In this document: positions 1 to 10,475 of the stretch, one piece after another
Layout of the letters: each line of letters begins with the position of its first letter
Numbering within the stretch: position 1 is the first letter of the stretch
DNA from: Riemerella columbina
Lineage (GTDB): Bacteria; Bacteroidota; Bacteroidia; Flavobacteriales; Weeksellaceae
Assembly: GCF_030517065.1 (NCBI RefSeq)
Contig: NZ_CP103950.1
Location: forward strand, 1,798,001-1,862,000
Length of the DNA: 64,000 bases
Reading direction: 5' to 3'
Made by a program: the position numbers and the translations under genes
The notes under the pieces: model-generated
Database searches by the model: none
Seen by the model: the letters and a program-made list of their open reading frames with translations, nothing else
What the model was told of the DNA's origin: nothing

Positions 1-1820
1 AAAGCTAAATTAACCGAGGTAAAAGTTTTGCCCTCGCCTTTTACCGTAGAAGTCACGAAGACCACCTTGCCTTTATTCCTATTTTTAGGGAGCATAAAAT
101 TCATATTGGTAATGAGAATTCTAAACGCTTCCGCCATTGGCGACAAGTCGTTAAGTCCCACAGTTTCAGGCTGCCCTTTCTCCACTTTTGGTAATTCTGC
201 CAATACAAGAGCGGTGGTTAATTTTTCTATGTCGTGCTTAGATTTAATCTTGTTATTGAACAATTCGGCTAAGTAAATATACGCGAATGGAATTAGCATC
301 CCTATCACAAGGGCGGCTAATAGCACAATCATTTTCTTTGGCGATACTGGAGCGTCTAAGGCATAGGCGGCATCAATCACTCGGGCTTTGTTCGCCGTAA
401 TGGACATAGAAATTGCTGTTTCTTCCCTTTTTTGTAATAATAAAAGATAAAGTTGCTCTTTGATTTGTTGCTGACGCTCAATCCCTCTAAAAATCTTCTC
501 TATGGCAGGAAGTTTAGATATTTTCCCTGTGATTTTATTCTGTTCGCCTTGGAGCTCACTACTTCTTATCTGAAGCCCAGAACGGGTTTTTTGCAAGCTT
601 TGAAGGATGGAACCTTTAAGGTTATTCAATTGTTTAGAAATATTTTGCACCGCAGGATGCTCTGGCGTAGCGGATGCCAAAAGGCGGTTGCGTTCCAATA
701 CCAATTCATTATAAGAATTGATGCCCGCAGATGCGGCAGGATTGTCCAAGCCAATGGCTGAAGGTAAAACCTGATAAGCCCCTTGACGATTAAGGTAGCT
801 GATTAAACCATCGGTCAGCTGGAGCTGCGCATCAATATCCAATTGCTTGACTCTGGCTTCCGTGGTGGTTCTTAGGTTGAGCTCTGCCTCGGTTTGGATA
901 TCCGTGAGTTTATTGTTGACTTTAAACTGTTCTTTTTGGTTCTCCACATCTCCCAACTCATTAGCAATCACCTTGATACGCCCTTCTATAAACTTCATCG
1001 TTTCTTCGGATTGGGCGTTTTTATCTTCAATAGCTTCGGTATTATAAACCGCCACCAGACTGTTGATGATATCTTTGGCTTTGTCTTTATTAGCGGCGTT
1101 CATAGAGATTTCTATCACCGTAGCATCTTTGTTGGCTAAAACCACATTAAGCGCTTTTTGCAATTGAGAAACCCGATCTTTCAGTGTCGCAATTCTCAAT
1201 TGAATGTCGGTAATTTCGCCAGCTCGTTTCGCATCAAAATGAGGATTTTTCCGAATCATAATGTTCGCAAAAGGCAGGCTAATGGTTTTGTTAAAAGCGC
1301 CTACAATATCCTGATCCCACTCTTTTGAAGATAGCGTAATTTGATTGCCTTTAATTGCTACTTCTATTGGTTTTTTAGGGAATTCTTCATCTTTTTTCTC
1401 ATTGATGATATTGACCAATATCGGCGAGGTTTCTCCATACAATTCTTGGCGCTTGCCTTCTTCTTCCCCCGTGATGGCTGTTTGTAGATTTTTAGTTTCT
1501 ACCACATTTGCCATCAGTTTTTTAGATTTCAGAATTTCTATTTCATTATCAATACTGTTGGTGCTCATCCCTCCAAATCCTGATAAATCTTTTAGAATAT
1601 CGGCTTCGGTGCCAGATTTAGATCCTTTGGAATCTTTGATGAGGACAGTGGATTGTACTTTGTAAATATTGGTGGCTTTTTTAAGATAAATAAAAGCGAA
1701 TACCAATGCCAATAGCGCAGAGATCACAAACCAATACCATCTCCGCAAATAAGGTTGAATAATTTCTTTTAAATCAAGCTCTTGATTGTCCACAGAATTA
1801 TTTGCTATATTTTGTTCCAT
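1..1820 (-). CDS. Wzc-like polysaccharide co-polymerase / BY-kinase, partial
   Basis: Inner-membrane chain-length regulator and tyrosine autokinase for capsule or exopolysaccharide export. The minus-strand frame opens with ATG at 1818-1820 ([13 protein letters not shown]) and runs without a stop to the left edge, about 606 residues. It shows a first membrane segment (about residues 23-45, [20 protein letters not shown]), a long periplasmic coiled-coil region, a second membrane segment ([19 protein letters not shown], about residue 505), and, just before the edge, a Walker A motif ([10 protein letters not shown]) typical of bacterial tyrosine kinases. The catalytic remainder and any tyrosine-rich tail lie outside the window. 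It starts 20 bases after the Wza-like gene, so the two form one operon. Confidence 0.9.
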   Translation of the reverse strand, partial: MEQNIANNSVDNQELDLKEIIQPYLRRWYWFVISALLALVFAFIYLKKATNIYKVQSTVLIKDSKGSKSGTEADILKDLSGFGGMSTNSIDNEIEILKSKKLMANVVETKNLQTAITGEEEGKRQELYGETSPILVNIINEKKDEEFPKKPIEVAIKGNQITLSSKEWDQDIVGAFNKTISLPFANIMIRKNPHFDAKRAGEITDIQLRIATLKDRVSQLQKALNVVLANKDATVIEISMNAANKDKAKDIINSLVAVYNTEAIEDKNAQSEETMKFIEGRIKVIANELGDVENQKEQFKVNNKLTDIQTEAELNLRTTTEARVKQLDIDAQLQLTDGLISYLNRQGAYQVLPSAIGLDNPAASAGINSYNELVLERNRLLASATPEHPAVQNISKQLNNLKGSILQSLQKTRSGLQIRSSELQGEQNKITGKISKLPAIEKIFRGIERQQQIKEQLYLLLLQKREETAISMSITANKARVIDAAYALDAPVSPKKMIVLLAALVIGMLIPFAYIYLAELFNNKIKSKHDIEKLTTALVLAELPKVEKGQPETVGLNDLSPMAEAFRILITNMNFMLPKNRNKGKVVFVTSTVKGEGKTFTSVNLA

Positions 1821-1840
1821 CTTCTTACTCTGTTATACTA

Positions 1841-2656
1841 TTATTTTTTGAACACTGTAACTAATAATCCTAATAAACCTAAGGTTACAGAGGCTATTGA
1901 TATATAAACATTGGTCTGCGGACCATAGGAAGAGGCAGACTGTCGCGCTTTATTAGGCGCCACGGCAATGACATCGTTTTGCTTAAGATAATAATATGGG
2001 GAGTTCACAAAATCGGCATTGGTTAGATCCACATAAGCGTTGGTTCTTACGCCATCTTGCTCTCTCACCACCAGCACTCTATCCCGCTTACCATAGATGG
2101 TTAAATCTCCTGCCATACCCAAAGCATCTAAAAGCCTTACCTTTCCATCAGGAATGATGTATTGCCCAGGACGAGAAACTTCGCCCAAAACGGTAATTTT
2201 ATAATTGGCATATTTAGCGCTAACGGTTGGGTTGATAATATAGCGAGAAACGCCTTTTCTAACCTCTTCTTTTAAGTCTTCAAGAGATTTCCCCGAGGTT
2301 GATATTTTCCCTAAAATAGGAAAATCTATTGTTCCGTTATCTGAGACGGTATAGGTAAATCCTGTAAGGCTACTCTGGTTGCTATAAGAATTGTTACCAC
2401 TGGCTTGAGAATAAGTTACTCGTGAGGAAGAAGGCGTAGTTCCTTGATTGAAAGGTGCTGCCACTCCTAAATCTTTAGCGGTGACTAATATGGTAATTTC
2501 ATCACCTGGTTGTATGTTATTGTGGGTACCTCGGATAGAGGCTTCTTCTGCCAGTTGCTCTATGTTTTGCATATACTCTATATCGTTCCTTGTCCTACAA
2601 GAGGTAACAGAAAGTACCGCTACACATAAAACGAATATTGTTTTTCTTATCTTCAT
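1841..2656 (-). CDS. Wza-like polysaccharide export lipoprotein
   Basis: Polysaccharide biosynthesis/export family outer-membrane channel component, 271 residues. The N-terminus is a lipoprotein signal (MKIRKTIFVLCVAVLSVTSC, lipobox VTSC, Cys at residue 20). Then come the poly_export domain (GDEITILVTAKDLGV, later VSDNGTIDFPILGKISTSG) and a SLBB-type segment (ITVLGEVSRPGQYIIPDG), followed by a C-terminal hydrophobic helix (about residues 250-268, ISIASVTLGLLGLLVTVF). It sits between the CapD-like dehydratase and the Wzc-like kinase, which fits a Wza/Wzc export pair spanning the envelope. Confidence 0.92.
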   Translation of the reverse strand: MKIRKTIFVLCVAVLSVTSCRTRNDIEYMQNIEQLAEEASIRGTHNNIQPGDEITILVTAKDLGVAAPFNQGTTPSSSRVTYSQASGNNSYSNQSSLTGFTYTVSDNGTIDFPILGKISTSGKSLEDLKEEVRKGVSRYIINPTVSAKYANYKITVLGEVSRPGQYIIPDGKVRLLDALGMAGDLTIYGKRDRVLVVREQDGVRTNAYVDLTNADFVNSPYYYLKQNDVIAVAPNKARQSASSYGPQTNVYISIASVTLGLLGLLVTVFKK

Positions 2657-2695
2657 AATTTTGAAAAAAATGTGCTGGCAAATATACGAAATTTA

Positions 2696-4633
2696 TTATA
2701 TATCCTGAACATCTAAAACTTCATAAACGGAATTATTACTCTTAAATTCAGGCACTATTTCTTTTAAAACTTTTACTACTGCCATCTTATTTTTATCCTT
2801 CGCCGCGTTATATATCGCTTGGGTTAAGGCTTCTATTTCATCAAAATTGATGGTAGGGTCTTTAGAAATCATAATTTTCTCGTGGTGGGTAGGCATCGTT
2901 TTGGTGTTATCACTCAGCAATTCTTCATAGAGTTTCTCCCCAGGTCTTAGCCCTGTATAAATAATTTTAATATCCACATCAGGCTCAAAACCAGAGAGTT
3001 TTATCATTCGTTTTGCCAAGTTCAAAATTTTAACTGGTTCCCCCATATCAAACACAAAAATCTCACCGCCATTGCCCATCGTTCCCGCCTGAAGAACGAG
3101 TTCACAAGCCTCTGGAATGGTCATAAAATACCGCACAATCTCTGGATGGGTAATCGTAACGGGACCACCAGCTTCTATTTGCTTTTTAAAATGAGGAATC
3201 ACCGAACCATTAGAGCCCAAAACATTGCCAAAACGCGTGGTAATGAATTTGGTTGTATTGCCCGCTTCCTTCTGAAGCGCTTGCACAAACAGCTCTGCCG
3301 CTCTTTTGGAAGCCCCCATCACATTGGTCGGATTAACCGCTTTATCGGTAGAAACCATCACAAAACGATTGACTTTAAAACGGCTGGCGAGCAAAGCCAA
3401 ATTTTTACTCCCTTGGATGTTCACCAGCGCTGCCTCGTGAGGATTTTCCTCAATCAACGGTACATGCTTATACGCCGCCGCATGGTACACCATAGAGAAT
3501 TGATGTTCCTCAAAAATAGATTCTAACCGCTCTTGGTTGGTAATATCGGCTAATATAAACTTAAAATCAATGTTAGGAAAATGAGCCCTCATCTCCAATT
3601 CCACATCATAAAGCGGCGTTTCGGCTTGGTCTAAAACCACCAATAGCGATGGTTCAAACTGTGCCACCTGCCTCACAATTTCGCTGCCAATAGAGCCTGC
3701 ACCACCAGTGACCAACACGGCTTTTTGGTAATGCCTTTTCCTCACTTCCTCATTTTCTATCACGATAGGCTTTCTATTGAGCAAGTCTTCAATTTGTAAA
3801 TTCTTGATATTAGCACCGCCCTCGGAGCGCAGTTTCTGCACGGTAGGCGCTTTAAAAACTTTTAAATCCTTCTCTAAGAACAGATTAACCCACTCGGTAA
3901 GGGTTTCCCGAGAAATATTATTGGTAGAAATCAGTACGCCATCAATTCCCAAATAGTCTTTGGTGTTTTCTTCAATTACGGCTTTATTATAAATCTTTTT
4001 GCCGAGTAGCTTAGCGCGTTTAGAGTCCGTTCTTTGGGTTAGAAAACCAACCACTTCAAAGGGTAAATGGGCATTCCCCATCACGGCATTGGCTATCGCC
4101 ACAGATTCTTCATCTATCCCCAAAAGCAACACTCTTTTTTTGAGCGAACTCCTTCTGTATTCCCTCGCCCAGTGAAAAGCTTCCTTAACCACCAGCCTAA
4201 ACAAAAACAGAACAACAAAGGATATAAAGAAATAAATCAGCAATACATATGGCGAAAATAGTTTAACATGAGTAACCGCACAATAAGTATAGTTAAAAAT
4301 CAGCAATGTAGTGACGGTGCAAAAACTCGCTAATAGAATTTTGAACAAATCAATAAAAGTGGAGTGCCTAATAATCCCTGAATAGGTCTTAAACACGAAC
4401 ATAAAAATGAGGTTTACCCCAACCACTAATCCTATTTTCTGGTACAATGAAAAAAATGAAAGCGACAGAACATCTTCAAACCTATGATCCAAACTATACG
4501 ACAACCACAAAGAAAAAAAGACCAACCCGATATCAATCATCAACACCAGCCAACGCGGCAAGTATCTGATATTAGAGAAGCTAACCAGATTATCTCCTCC
4601 ATAAATTTTCTTCTTAAGTTGCGTAACTTTCAT
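2696..4633 (-). CDS. CapD/WbpM-like nucleotide-sugar 4,6-dehydratase, membrane-anchored
   Basis: Converts a UDP-GlcNAc-type sugar to a 4-keto-6-deoxy precursor for surface polysaccharide. The N-terminus has four membrane segments (first WLVLMIDIGLVFFSLWLSY), then a CoA-binding-like linker, then an extended SDR domain with NAD motif VLVTGGAGSIGSE at about residue 305 and the active-site region STDKAVNPTNVMGASK, where Met replaces the usual SDR Tyr as in CapD/FlaA1 relatives. AAAYKHVPLIEENPHEA is also characteristic. I start it at ATG 4633 (645 aa); the frame is also open to a TTG at 4654. It is the first gene of the capsule operon seen here, preceded by a good promoter. Confidence 0.9.
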   Translation of the reverse strand: MKVTQLKKKIYGGDNLVSFSNIRYLPRWLVLMIDIGLVFFSLWLSYSLDHRFEDVLSLSFFSLYQKIGLVVGVNLIFMFVFKTYSGIIRHSTFIDLFKILLASFCTVTTLLIFNYTYCAVTHVKLFSPYVLLIYFFISFVVLFLFRLVVKEAFHWAREYRRSSLKKRVLLLGIDEESVAIANAVMGNAHLPFEVVGFLTQRTDSKRAKLLGKKIYNKAVIEENTKDYLGIDGVLISTNNISRETLTEWVNLFLEKDLKVFKAPTVQKLRSEGGANIKNLQIEDLLNRKPIVIENEEVRKRHYQKAVLVTGGAGSIGSEIVRQVAQFEPSLLVVLDQAETPLYDVELEMRAHFPNIDFKFILADITNQERLESIFEEHQFSMVYHAAAYKHVPLIEENPHEAALVNIQGSKNLALLASRFKVNRFVMVSTDKAVNPTNVMGASKRAAELFVQALQKEAGNTTKFITTRFGNVLGSNGSVIPHFKKQIEAGGPVTITHPEIVRYFMTIPEACELVLQAGTMGNGGEIFVFDMGEPVKILNLAKRMIKLSGFEPDVDIKIIYTGLRPGEKLYEELLSDNTKTMPTHHEKIMISKDPTINFDEIEALTQAIYNAAKDKNKMAVVKVLKEIVPEFKSNNSVYEVLDVQDI

Positions 4634-4731
4634 TTTTACGATAATATTTTGCAATTTTATAACAATTGCCTTAAAAACACAAATATAAAACGGATATTTT
4701 AATCTGTTTATAACCGTTATAAAAACCGATG

Positions 4732-4763
4732 CAAAGATAAAGATTTATTTTATAAAAAACAAG
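4732..4763 (-). promoter_or_regulatory. promoter of the capsule operon
   Basis: On the minus strand TATCTTTG (4739-4732) matches the Bacteroidota -7 box TAnnTTTG. CTTG (4763-4760) lies 20 bases upstream as a near-match to the -33 TTTG. It lies about 100 bases before the CapD-like start. The rest of the 4655-4846 gap is AT-rich with no ORF. Confidence 0.6.
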
Positions 4764-4846
4764 ACTTTTTATTGAAAAAAAACATAATTTTATCAAAAAT
4801 ACTAAATAATTTAAATTTTAAATCCAATAATATTAAATAAAATACA

Positions 4847-5317
4847 TTATAAATCAAAATTCTCTACAACTATTAAAACCTCACTATATTCATAGCCTTT
4901 ATTGAGGAGGTATTTGATGGTTTTTTGCTTTTTCTCAAAGGCAGAATGGGCATTCACAGTTTCATAATGTTTCTCAAACAACCGTGATAAAGTTGTGCTA
5001 TAATCCTCATTATCAATCTCTTGCATCGCCATCGTTATCAGTCGGTTAGAGATACCTTTGGCTTTGAGATGCATTTCTATTTTCTTCCTGCCCCAATGCT
5101 TATGGTAGAATTTGCCCCGCACATAGCTCCGTGCAAAACGCTCTTCATTGAGAAAATCCTCCCTCATCAGGTAGAGCAAAATCTCTTCCTTCGCCTCTGG
5201 CACCAGCAAAAACTCACGCATCTTTTGTTCCACCTCCATATGGCAACGGTCTTGGTACACGCAATAATTAACGAGTTTCAGCTTTATTTCATCAAATGTA
5301 TAAGATTTTTTCTGCAT
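4847..5317 (-). CDS. recX: regulatory protein RecX
   Basis: Small modulator of RecA filaments, 156 residues, the usual RecX length. The three-helix repeat pattern is visible: YCVYQDRCHMEVEQKM, then YLMREDFLNEERFARSYVRGKF with the typical RecX phrase LNEERFARSYV, then HWGRKKIEMHLKAKGI. The protein ends YLLNKGYEYSEVLIVVENF, a common RecX C-terminal repeat. Monocistronic; recA is not in the window. Confidence 0.88.
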   Translation of the reverse strand: MQKKSYTFDEIKLKLVNYCVYQDRCHMEVEQKMREFLLVPEAKEEILLYLMREDFLNEERFARSYVRGKFYHKHWGRKKIEMHLKAKGISNRLITMAMQEIDNEDYSTTLSRLFEKHYETVNAHSAFEKKQKTIKYLLNKGYEYSEVLIVVENFDL

Positions 5318-5448
5318 TTTTTTTGAAAATCATCAACCTAAGAAAGCGTTTATCATACAATCAAACTCTCAATTCTAATTAAAATCAATTCTAATTACGA
5401 TTTTTTATCAAATTCATAAAATAGCAACAATCTCTATACGCTTCATAA

Positions 5449-5478
5449 GAAAAAAGCGATGATTACTCACCGCCTTTG
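5449..5478 (-). terminator. terminator after glyA
   Basis: Read on the minus strand, an approximately 10-bp stem (AAGGCGGTGA / TCATCGCTTT, with two G-T pairs) and a 4-base loop are followed by a T run. It lies 14 bases after the glyA stop. The rest of the 5318-5491 gap shows nothing clear. Confidence 0.6.
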
Positions 5479-5491
5479 TTATGTTCATTGG

Positions 5492-6760
5492 TTATGCAAT
5501 AAAGAGAGGTCGGTCTGCCATCAGCGTATGAACTTGCTGTTTTACCTCTTTCAGCACGGTTTCATCTTTGATGTTGGTTACCACCTTGTTGATGAGCTCT
5601 GCCACCGTCTCCATATCTTTTTCTTGCAAGCCTCGTGTGGTAATGGCCGCCGTTCCCAAGCGGATTCCTGAGGTGACAAACGCCGATTTATCATCAAAAG
5701 GCACCATATTTTTATTACAAGTAATTTCGGCTTGCACCAAGGCTTTTTCGGTTTCCTTACCATTCACGCCTTTGTTGCGTAAGTCCACGAGCATCAGGTG
5801 ATTATCCGTGCCGCCGCCTACAATATCAAAACCTCTGTCTATCATTGCTTTAGCCAAAGCTTGAGCATTGGCAATCACTTGGCGGGCATAGGTTTCAAAT
5901 TTCGGACTAAGCGCCTCCTCAAAAGCCACCGCTTTGGCTGCAATCACATGCTCCAGTGGACCACCTTGTATACCAGGGAACACAGCGCTATCCAACACGG
6001 CACTCATCATTTTGATGTCGCCTTTTGGGGTTTTGTGTCCAAATGGATTTTCAAAATCTTTGCCCATCATCACCATTCCACCTCTTGGACCTCGTAGGGT
6101 TTTGTGCGTGGTTGTGGTTACCACATCACAATATGGGAACGGCGAGCTCAACAATCCCTTGGCAATCAACCCCGCAGGGTGTGCAATATCCGCCCAAAGA
6201 ATGGCGCCCACCTCATCTGCTACCTCTCGGAATTTGGCATAATCCAAATCTCTGGAATACGCCGAATATCCTGCAATAATCATTTTCGGCTTCACTTCTA
6301 AGGCTTTTTGTCGCATAGCCTCGTAGTCTATACGCCCTGTTTCTCGCTCTACACCGTAGAATTCAGCTTTGTACTGAATGCCCGAAAAGTTAACAAAAGA
6401 GCCGTGCGTAAGGTGGCCTCCCATCGATAAATCCAGCCCCAAAATAGTGTCGCCAGGTTTTAGGCAAGCCAAATATATGGCAGCATTCGCCTGAGATCCC
6501 GAGTGCGGTTGCACATTAGCATACGCCACGCCAAACAATTGCTTAGCCCGCTCTATCGCGAGGGTTTCCACTTGGTCTACCACCTCGCAGCCACCGTAAT
6601 AGCGGCGCCCAGGGTAGCCTTCTGCATATTTATTGGTCAGCACGCTGCCCATAGCACGCATCACTTCCTCAGATACAAAATTCTCCGAGGCAATCAGCTC
6701 TATACCATTGGTTTGGCGCAATCTCTCTTGTTCTATCAGGTCAAAAATTTTATCTTTCAT
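5492..6760 (-). CDS. glyA: serine hydroxymethyltransferase
   Basis: PLP enzyme interconverting serine and glycine while charging tetrahydrofolate with a one-carbon unit, in the cytosol. 422 residues, standard length. The N-terminus has [11 protein letters not shown]; the PLP-lysine motif [15 protein letters not shown] is near residue 225 (Lys in HKT); [11 protein letters not shown] and [13 protein letters not shown] are family signatures. It has its own terminator. On the minus strand a TAACTTTG box (6797-6790) about 30 bases before the start is a plausible -7 element. Confidence 0.97.
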   Translation of the reverse strand: MKDKIFDLIEQERLRQTNGIELIASENFVSEEVMRAMGSVLTNKYAEGYPGRRYYGGCEVVDQVETLAIERAKQLFGVAYANVQPHSGSQANAAIYLACLKPGDTILGLDLSMGGHLTHGSFVNFSGIQYKAEFYGVERETGRIDYEAMRQKALEVKPKMIIAGYSAYSRDLDYAKFREVADEVGAILWADIAHPAGLIAKGLLSSPFPYCDVVTTTTHKTLRGPRGGMVMMGKDFENPFGHKTPKGDIKMMSAVLDSAVFPGIQGGPLEHVIAAKAVAFEEALSPKFETYARQVIANAQALAKAMIDRGFDIVGGGTDNHLMLVDLRNKGVNGKETEKALVQAEITCNKNMVPFDDKSAFVTSGIRLGTAAITTRGLQEKDMETVAELINKVVTNIKDETVLKEVKQQVHTLMADRPLFIA

Positions 6761-6968
6761 TGGGTTTATTTTTTTTAATTTAAAGCGTTCAAAGTTAAAA
6801 AATTTTATGGTAAATCAGGTAGAGATTTTGGGGATTTTTTAACTCAAAACTTAAATATTGTCATTAAAATTTTCCTAAACCAATGAATATTAAGCCACAC
6901 CACGCCATCAAAAAAGATGATAATCCAACTTCTCCTCACTGAAACAAAACCACTTTTTAAGTTTTATT

Positions 6969-7856
6969 TTAAAATAAAGTAGGCGTTGGCGTTGCCATCT
7001 GCGGCAAGTGGAGCTGAAGCCCCAAAGCGCGGTTTAGGCGCTCAATAAAATAAGCAGACAACAGCGGCGATGCCTTTTCTATATTCTGATGTACAAAGAA
7101 ATAAAGGCGCTCCAAACCTTGTGCTCGCCACTGGACAATCTGATCCACCCAAGCCTCTAACCGTGAATAATCAGAGTCGGCATTGGCGCCTACATAGCGG
7201 ATAAAAGCCGTGGGCGTGGTCAGCCGCATATGCATCATATCCCGCCGCCCTGCAGTATCCACAATAATATTGGTTATCTGATGTCGCTTAAACAGTTGGC
7301 AAGTTTCCTCAAAAATTTCAGGGTCTGAGAACCAAGTTTCATTCCTCAACTCTACCGCTAAAGGCACCTCCTGAGGCCATTTCTGGATAAAATGTTCTAA
7401 GCGGTCAAAGTTTTTAGGCTTAAAATTATCGTGAAGTTGTAAAAATACCATTCCCAATTTTTCATCAAAATGAAGCACGGAAGTGGCATATTGCGTGACA
7501 ATCTCATCAACATCAATCAGCCTGCGGTAGTGCGAAACGGTATTGGTTATTTTCGGAAAAAATTTGAAATCGGCAGGGGTTTTATCTCGCCAAGTTTCCA
7601 CTTGTTGCACCGAGGGCATACTGTAAAAAGTCGCGTTGAGCTCTATCGCATTAAATTGTGTGGCATAGTACGAGAGTTCATCCTTCGTTCCACGCGGATA
7701 GAAGCCTTTTAGGTCGGTTTTGTTCCACTTGGCACAGCCCACGGAAACTTCAAAATCTGGTGCTGGTTTGCCAGAAAGCACACGCAAAGTATCAGAGTGT
7801 GCAGGCGGCATACTAAAATCTATAATAGAAGGGTCTTCAACTTGTCCGAATTTCAT
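6969..7856 (-). CDS. DUF72 family protein
   Basis: DUF72 (YecE-like) TIM-barrel-type protein of unknown biochemical function, 295 residues. Typical family phrases are FEVSVGCAKWNKTDLKGFYP, FNAIELNATFYSMPSVQQV, FKFFPKITNTVSHYRRL, LPLAVELRNETWF-like (here PLAVELRNETWF) and LYFFVHQNIE. It starts 6 bases after the antiporter stop, so it is probably co-transcribed with it. I do not assign a substrate. Confidence 0.88.
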   Translation of the reverse strand: MKFGQVEDPSIIDFSMPPAHSDTLRVLSGKPAPDFEVSVGCAKWNKTDLKGFYPRGTKDELSYYATQFNAIELNATFYSMPSVQQVETWRDKTPADFKFFPKITNTVSHYRRLIDVDEIVTQYATSVLHFDEKLGMVFLQLHDNFKPKNFDRLEHFIQKWPQEVPLAVELRNETWFSDPEIFEETCQLFKRHQITNIIVDTAGRRDMMHMRLTTPTAFIRYVGANADSDYSRLEAWVDQIVQWRAQGLERLYFFVHQNIEKASPLLSAYFIERLNRALGLQLHLPQMATPTPTLF

Positions 7857-7862
7857 TTTTTT

Positions 7863-9098
7863 CTATTTTTTGTTAGAAGATTGGGCGACTTTACCAATGG
7901 TCAATCCCTGTACTAAAATACTGAAAAGCACGGTGATATAAGTAACCACCAATAAAATATCTTTGGTATCCGAAGCGGGCAACGAAAGCACCAACGCCAA
8001 CGAAAGTCCTCCACGAAGACCGCCCCAAGAGATAATCCGTGCATCGCTTTTATCCAAATTTAAGAATTTCGGAAACGCTTTCAGAGGCGCATACACCAAA
8101 AATGCACGCGTGAGCAACACGATAACAAGCCCCAAAACGCCCAAGATCACATACTGAATGTTAAAATCTACCACGATTAAAACGAAAGCAATCACAATGA
8201 ATAAGAGTGCATTAAGAATCACATCTACCAATTCCCAAAATTTATGGACATACTCCTCCGTGGTATCGCTCATCGCGATTTTAGTTCGGAAGTTGCCGAC
8301 CATCAGCCCCATCACCACCATAGATAACGCGCCCGAAATATGGAAATAATTCGCCAATGGATAACCCGCCATCACAAAGGCTAAAGTGAGCAATACCTCG
8401 GTTTCGTAGTGGTCTATACTTTTGAGTAAAATATGGAGAATATAGCCATAAATCAGCCCTAATAATACGCCGCCAATGGCTTCTTTAACGAAGAGCATTC
8501 CAAAATGTGCCACCTCAAAATCGCCCACTTTTAGGGTATCCAATAAAGCGATGAACAAAACCACGCCGATACCATCATTAAACAAGCTCTCCCCCACAAT
8601 AATAGATTCCGTTTTCTTGGGAACGCCAGCTTTTTTCAAAATTCCTAAGACCGCAATAGGGTCGGTAGGAGAAATTAACGCCCCAAAAATCAAACAATAA
8701 ATAAAGCTGATCTCTATCCCCAAACCATGCGCTGCATAATAGAACAAAATAGCAATCAGCACCGCCGAGAGCAACACTCCGCCCAGCGCATAACTGGCAA
8801 TGGTTTTGATTTGAGATTTAAGGTCTGCCCAATTGGTGTGCAGCGCCCCTGCAAAGAGCAAAAAGCCTAAAAATACATCAATAATAAGCTCATCTATCTT
8901 CGCTGAATTAAGGTAATCTGCAATTTTTTCAATGTGTAAATCCATCCAAAACTGAGAGGTCACCACCAATAGCGACAACGCCGTGGAAAGGAAAAACAAC
9001 CCAATAACGAATGGTAATTTCAAAAACTTTTGGTTGATGTAAGAAAATGCTGCAGACATCACAATCAACAATATAAAAACCGTATAAAGACTAATCAT
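7863..9098 (-). CDS. CPA1-family Na+/H+ antiporter
   Basis: Inner-membrane cation:proton antiporter, 411 residues with about 12 predicted membrane segments. Diagnostic CPA1/NhaP elements are visible: GALISPTDPIAVLGILKKAG, the ion-site ND motif in GESLFNDGIGVVLF, and GGLRGGLSLALVLSLP near the C-terminus. Shorter than NhaP types with large cytoplasmic tails, so only the transport core is present. It sits 20 bases after the Bcr/CflA-type exporter stop and 6 bases before the DUF72 gene, on the same strand. Confidence 0.9.
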   Translation of the reverse strand: MISLYTVFILLIVMSAAFSYINQKFLKLPFVIGLFFLSTALSLLVVTSQFWMDLHIEKIADYLNSAKIDELIIDVFLGFLLFAGALHTNWADLKSQIKTIASYALGGVLLSAVLIAILFYYAAHGLGIEISFIYCLIFGALISPTDPIAVLGILKKAGVPKKTESIIVGESLFNDGIGVVLFIALLDTLKVGDFEVAHFGMLFVKEAIGGVLLGLIYGYILHILLKSIDHYETEVLLTLAFVMAGYPLANYFHISGALSMVVMGLMVGNFRTKIAMSDTTEEYVHKFWELVDVILNALLFIVIAFVLIVVDFNIQYVILGVLGLVIVLLTRAFLVYAPLKAFPKFLNLDKSDARIISWGGLRGGLSLALVLSLPASDTKDILLVVTYITVLFSILVQGLTIGKVAQSSNKK

Positions 9099-9118
9099 TT
9101 TTTATTATTTTTTTAAGT

Positions 9119-10303
9119 TTAATTATATTTTTTACCGATTAACAACAGAACGAAACTCAGCACACTGAGCACAAAGATACTCGCCACAAAAGGAAATACC
9201 GTGCCATCAGCTAAACTTCCTACCAAAAACGAGACCAACGCCCCCAGTGCCATTCGCATACTTCCATTCAGTGCCGATGCCACACCAATATGCGTTTTGA
9301 TTTTCTCCAAAGACAGCGCCGTAGCATTCGGATTGATAAAGCCCAACAAAAATAAAATGCTAAATGTAAACGCACTCATTGCCCATAGTGACAGCTCCAA
9401 ACTGCACACGCTCAGCAAAAACAACACCGATACCAACACTTGTAAAAAGGACATCAAGCGGGTGAGTCGGTACAGATGCCAGCGTTTTAGCAATAGATTA
9501 TTAACCTGACTCCCCAAGATAAACCCAAAGGCATTCAGCCCAAAAAGAAGTCCAAATGTGCTTTTATCCACGCCATATAACGACATCAAAACAAAAGAAA
9601 TAGACGCGATATACGCAAAGAGAATAGACATCGCAATGCTCCCCGACAGGCTGAAAAAGGTAAATGCAGGCTGTTGCAGCGTGCGGACATAATTGCTAAA
9701 AATAGGTTTGAGCCGAAGCTCTATCGCTGTATTAGCGCCTTGGGTTTCTTTCAAAAAGAAAAAGAGATTGCCCAACAGCACCACCGCCACGAGGGACAGA
9801 AACACAAAAATAGCCTCCCAACTGAAATGCGTGAGCAAGAAACTCCCCAGCGTAGGCGCAATAACGGGAGCAACGCCCATCACGAGCAAAATCGATGAGA
9901 GCATCCTCGCTACCTCTGCCACAGGAAATTGGTCACGGATAATCGCCATACTCGCCACCATTCCCACACTCGCTCCCAACGCTTGCACAAAACGGCTGCC
10001 TACCAAACTCCATAAATTCGGCGACAGCGCACACGCCAACGATGCCAAGGCATACAACAAAAGCCCCAACAGTAGCGGTTTTTTGCGTCCATAGCGGTCT
10101 ATCAGCGGTCCATATATCAGCTGTCCGATAGAAATGCCAATAAAATAGCCCGTAAGTGTATAAGAAACATCGGCTGCCTCCACGCTAAAACTCTTCGCAA
10201 TAGCTGGAAAACCAGGCAAATACATATCAATACTAAACGGACCAATTGCCGCTACGCCACCCAAAAGCACCACCAGCGTGAGCCTTTCCGTTTTATTCAT
10301 CAT
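9119..10303 (-). CDS. Bcr/CflA-family MFS drug efflux transporter
   Basis: Major-facilitator exporter of the Bcr/CflA type, 394 residues and 12 predicted membrane helices. PFSIDMYLPGFPAIAKSF at the N-terminus is typical of this family, as is the loop 2-3 motif GPLIDRYGRKKPLLLGL. VGSRFVQALGASVGMVASMA covers helix 4. It starts MMNKTERL. Substrate unknown; family members export bicyclomycin, chloramphenicol or other small molecules. First gene of a likely three-gene transcript with the antiporter and DUF72 genes. Confidence 0.9.
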   Translation of the reverse strand: MMNKTERLTLVVLLGGVAAIGPFSIDMYLPGFPAIAKSFSVEAADVSYTLTGYFIGISIGQLIYGPLIDRYGRKKPLLLGLLLYALASLACALSPNLWSLVGSRFVQALGASVGMVASMAIIRDQFPVAEVARMLSSILLVMGVAPVIAPTLGSFLLTHFSWEAIFVFLSLVAVVLLGNLFFFLKETQGANTAIELRLKPIFSNYVRTLQQPAFTFFSLSGSIAMSILFAYIASISFVLMSLYGVDKSTFGLLFGLNAFGFILGSQVNNLLLKRWHLYRLTRLMSFLQVLVSVLFLLSVCSLELSLWAMSAFTFSILFLLGFINPNATALSLEKIKTHIGVASALNGSMRMALGALVSFLVGSLADGTVFPFVASIFVLSVLSFVLLLIGKKYN

Positions 10304-10475
10304 TGCGGCAAAATTAGGTATTTTTATTGAGATGATAAAACCTCAAAAACCAATCCAGCACCTTGATTTCCTCAATAATTAAAAACATTTTGCATTATCA
10401 AATGAAGGTTGAAATCTAACCGCAGTATATTCATTTTTTTTCTTTATCTTTACATGGATTAAAATTTCAATTTTT

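Noticed and set aside
6761-6968. Small gene or RNA between glyA and DUF72 gene
   Set aside because: No frame, hairpin or conserved motif beyond a -7-type box for glyA.
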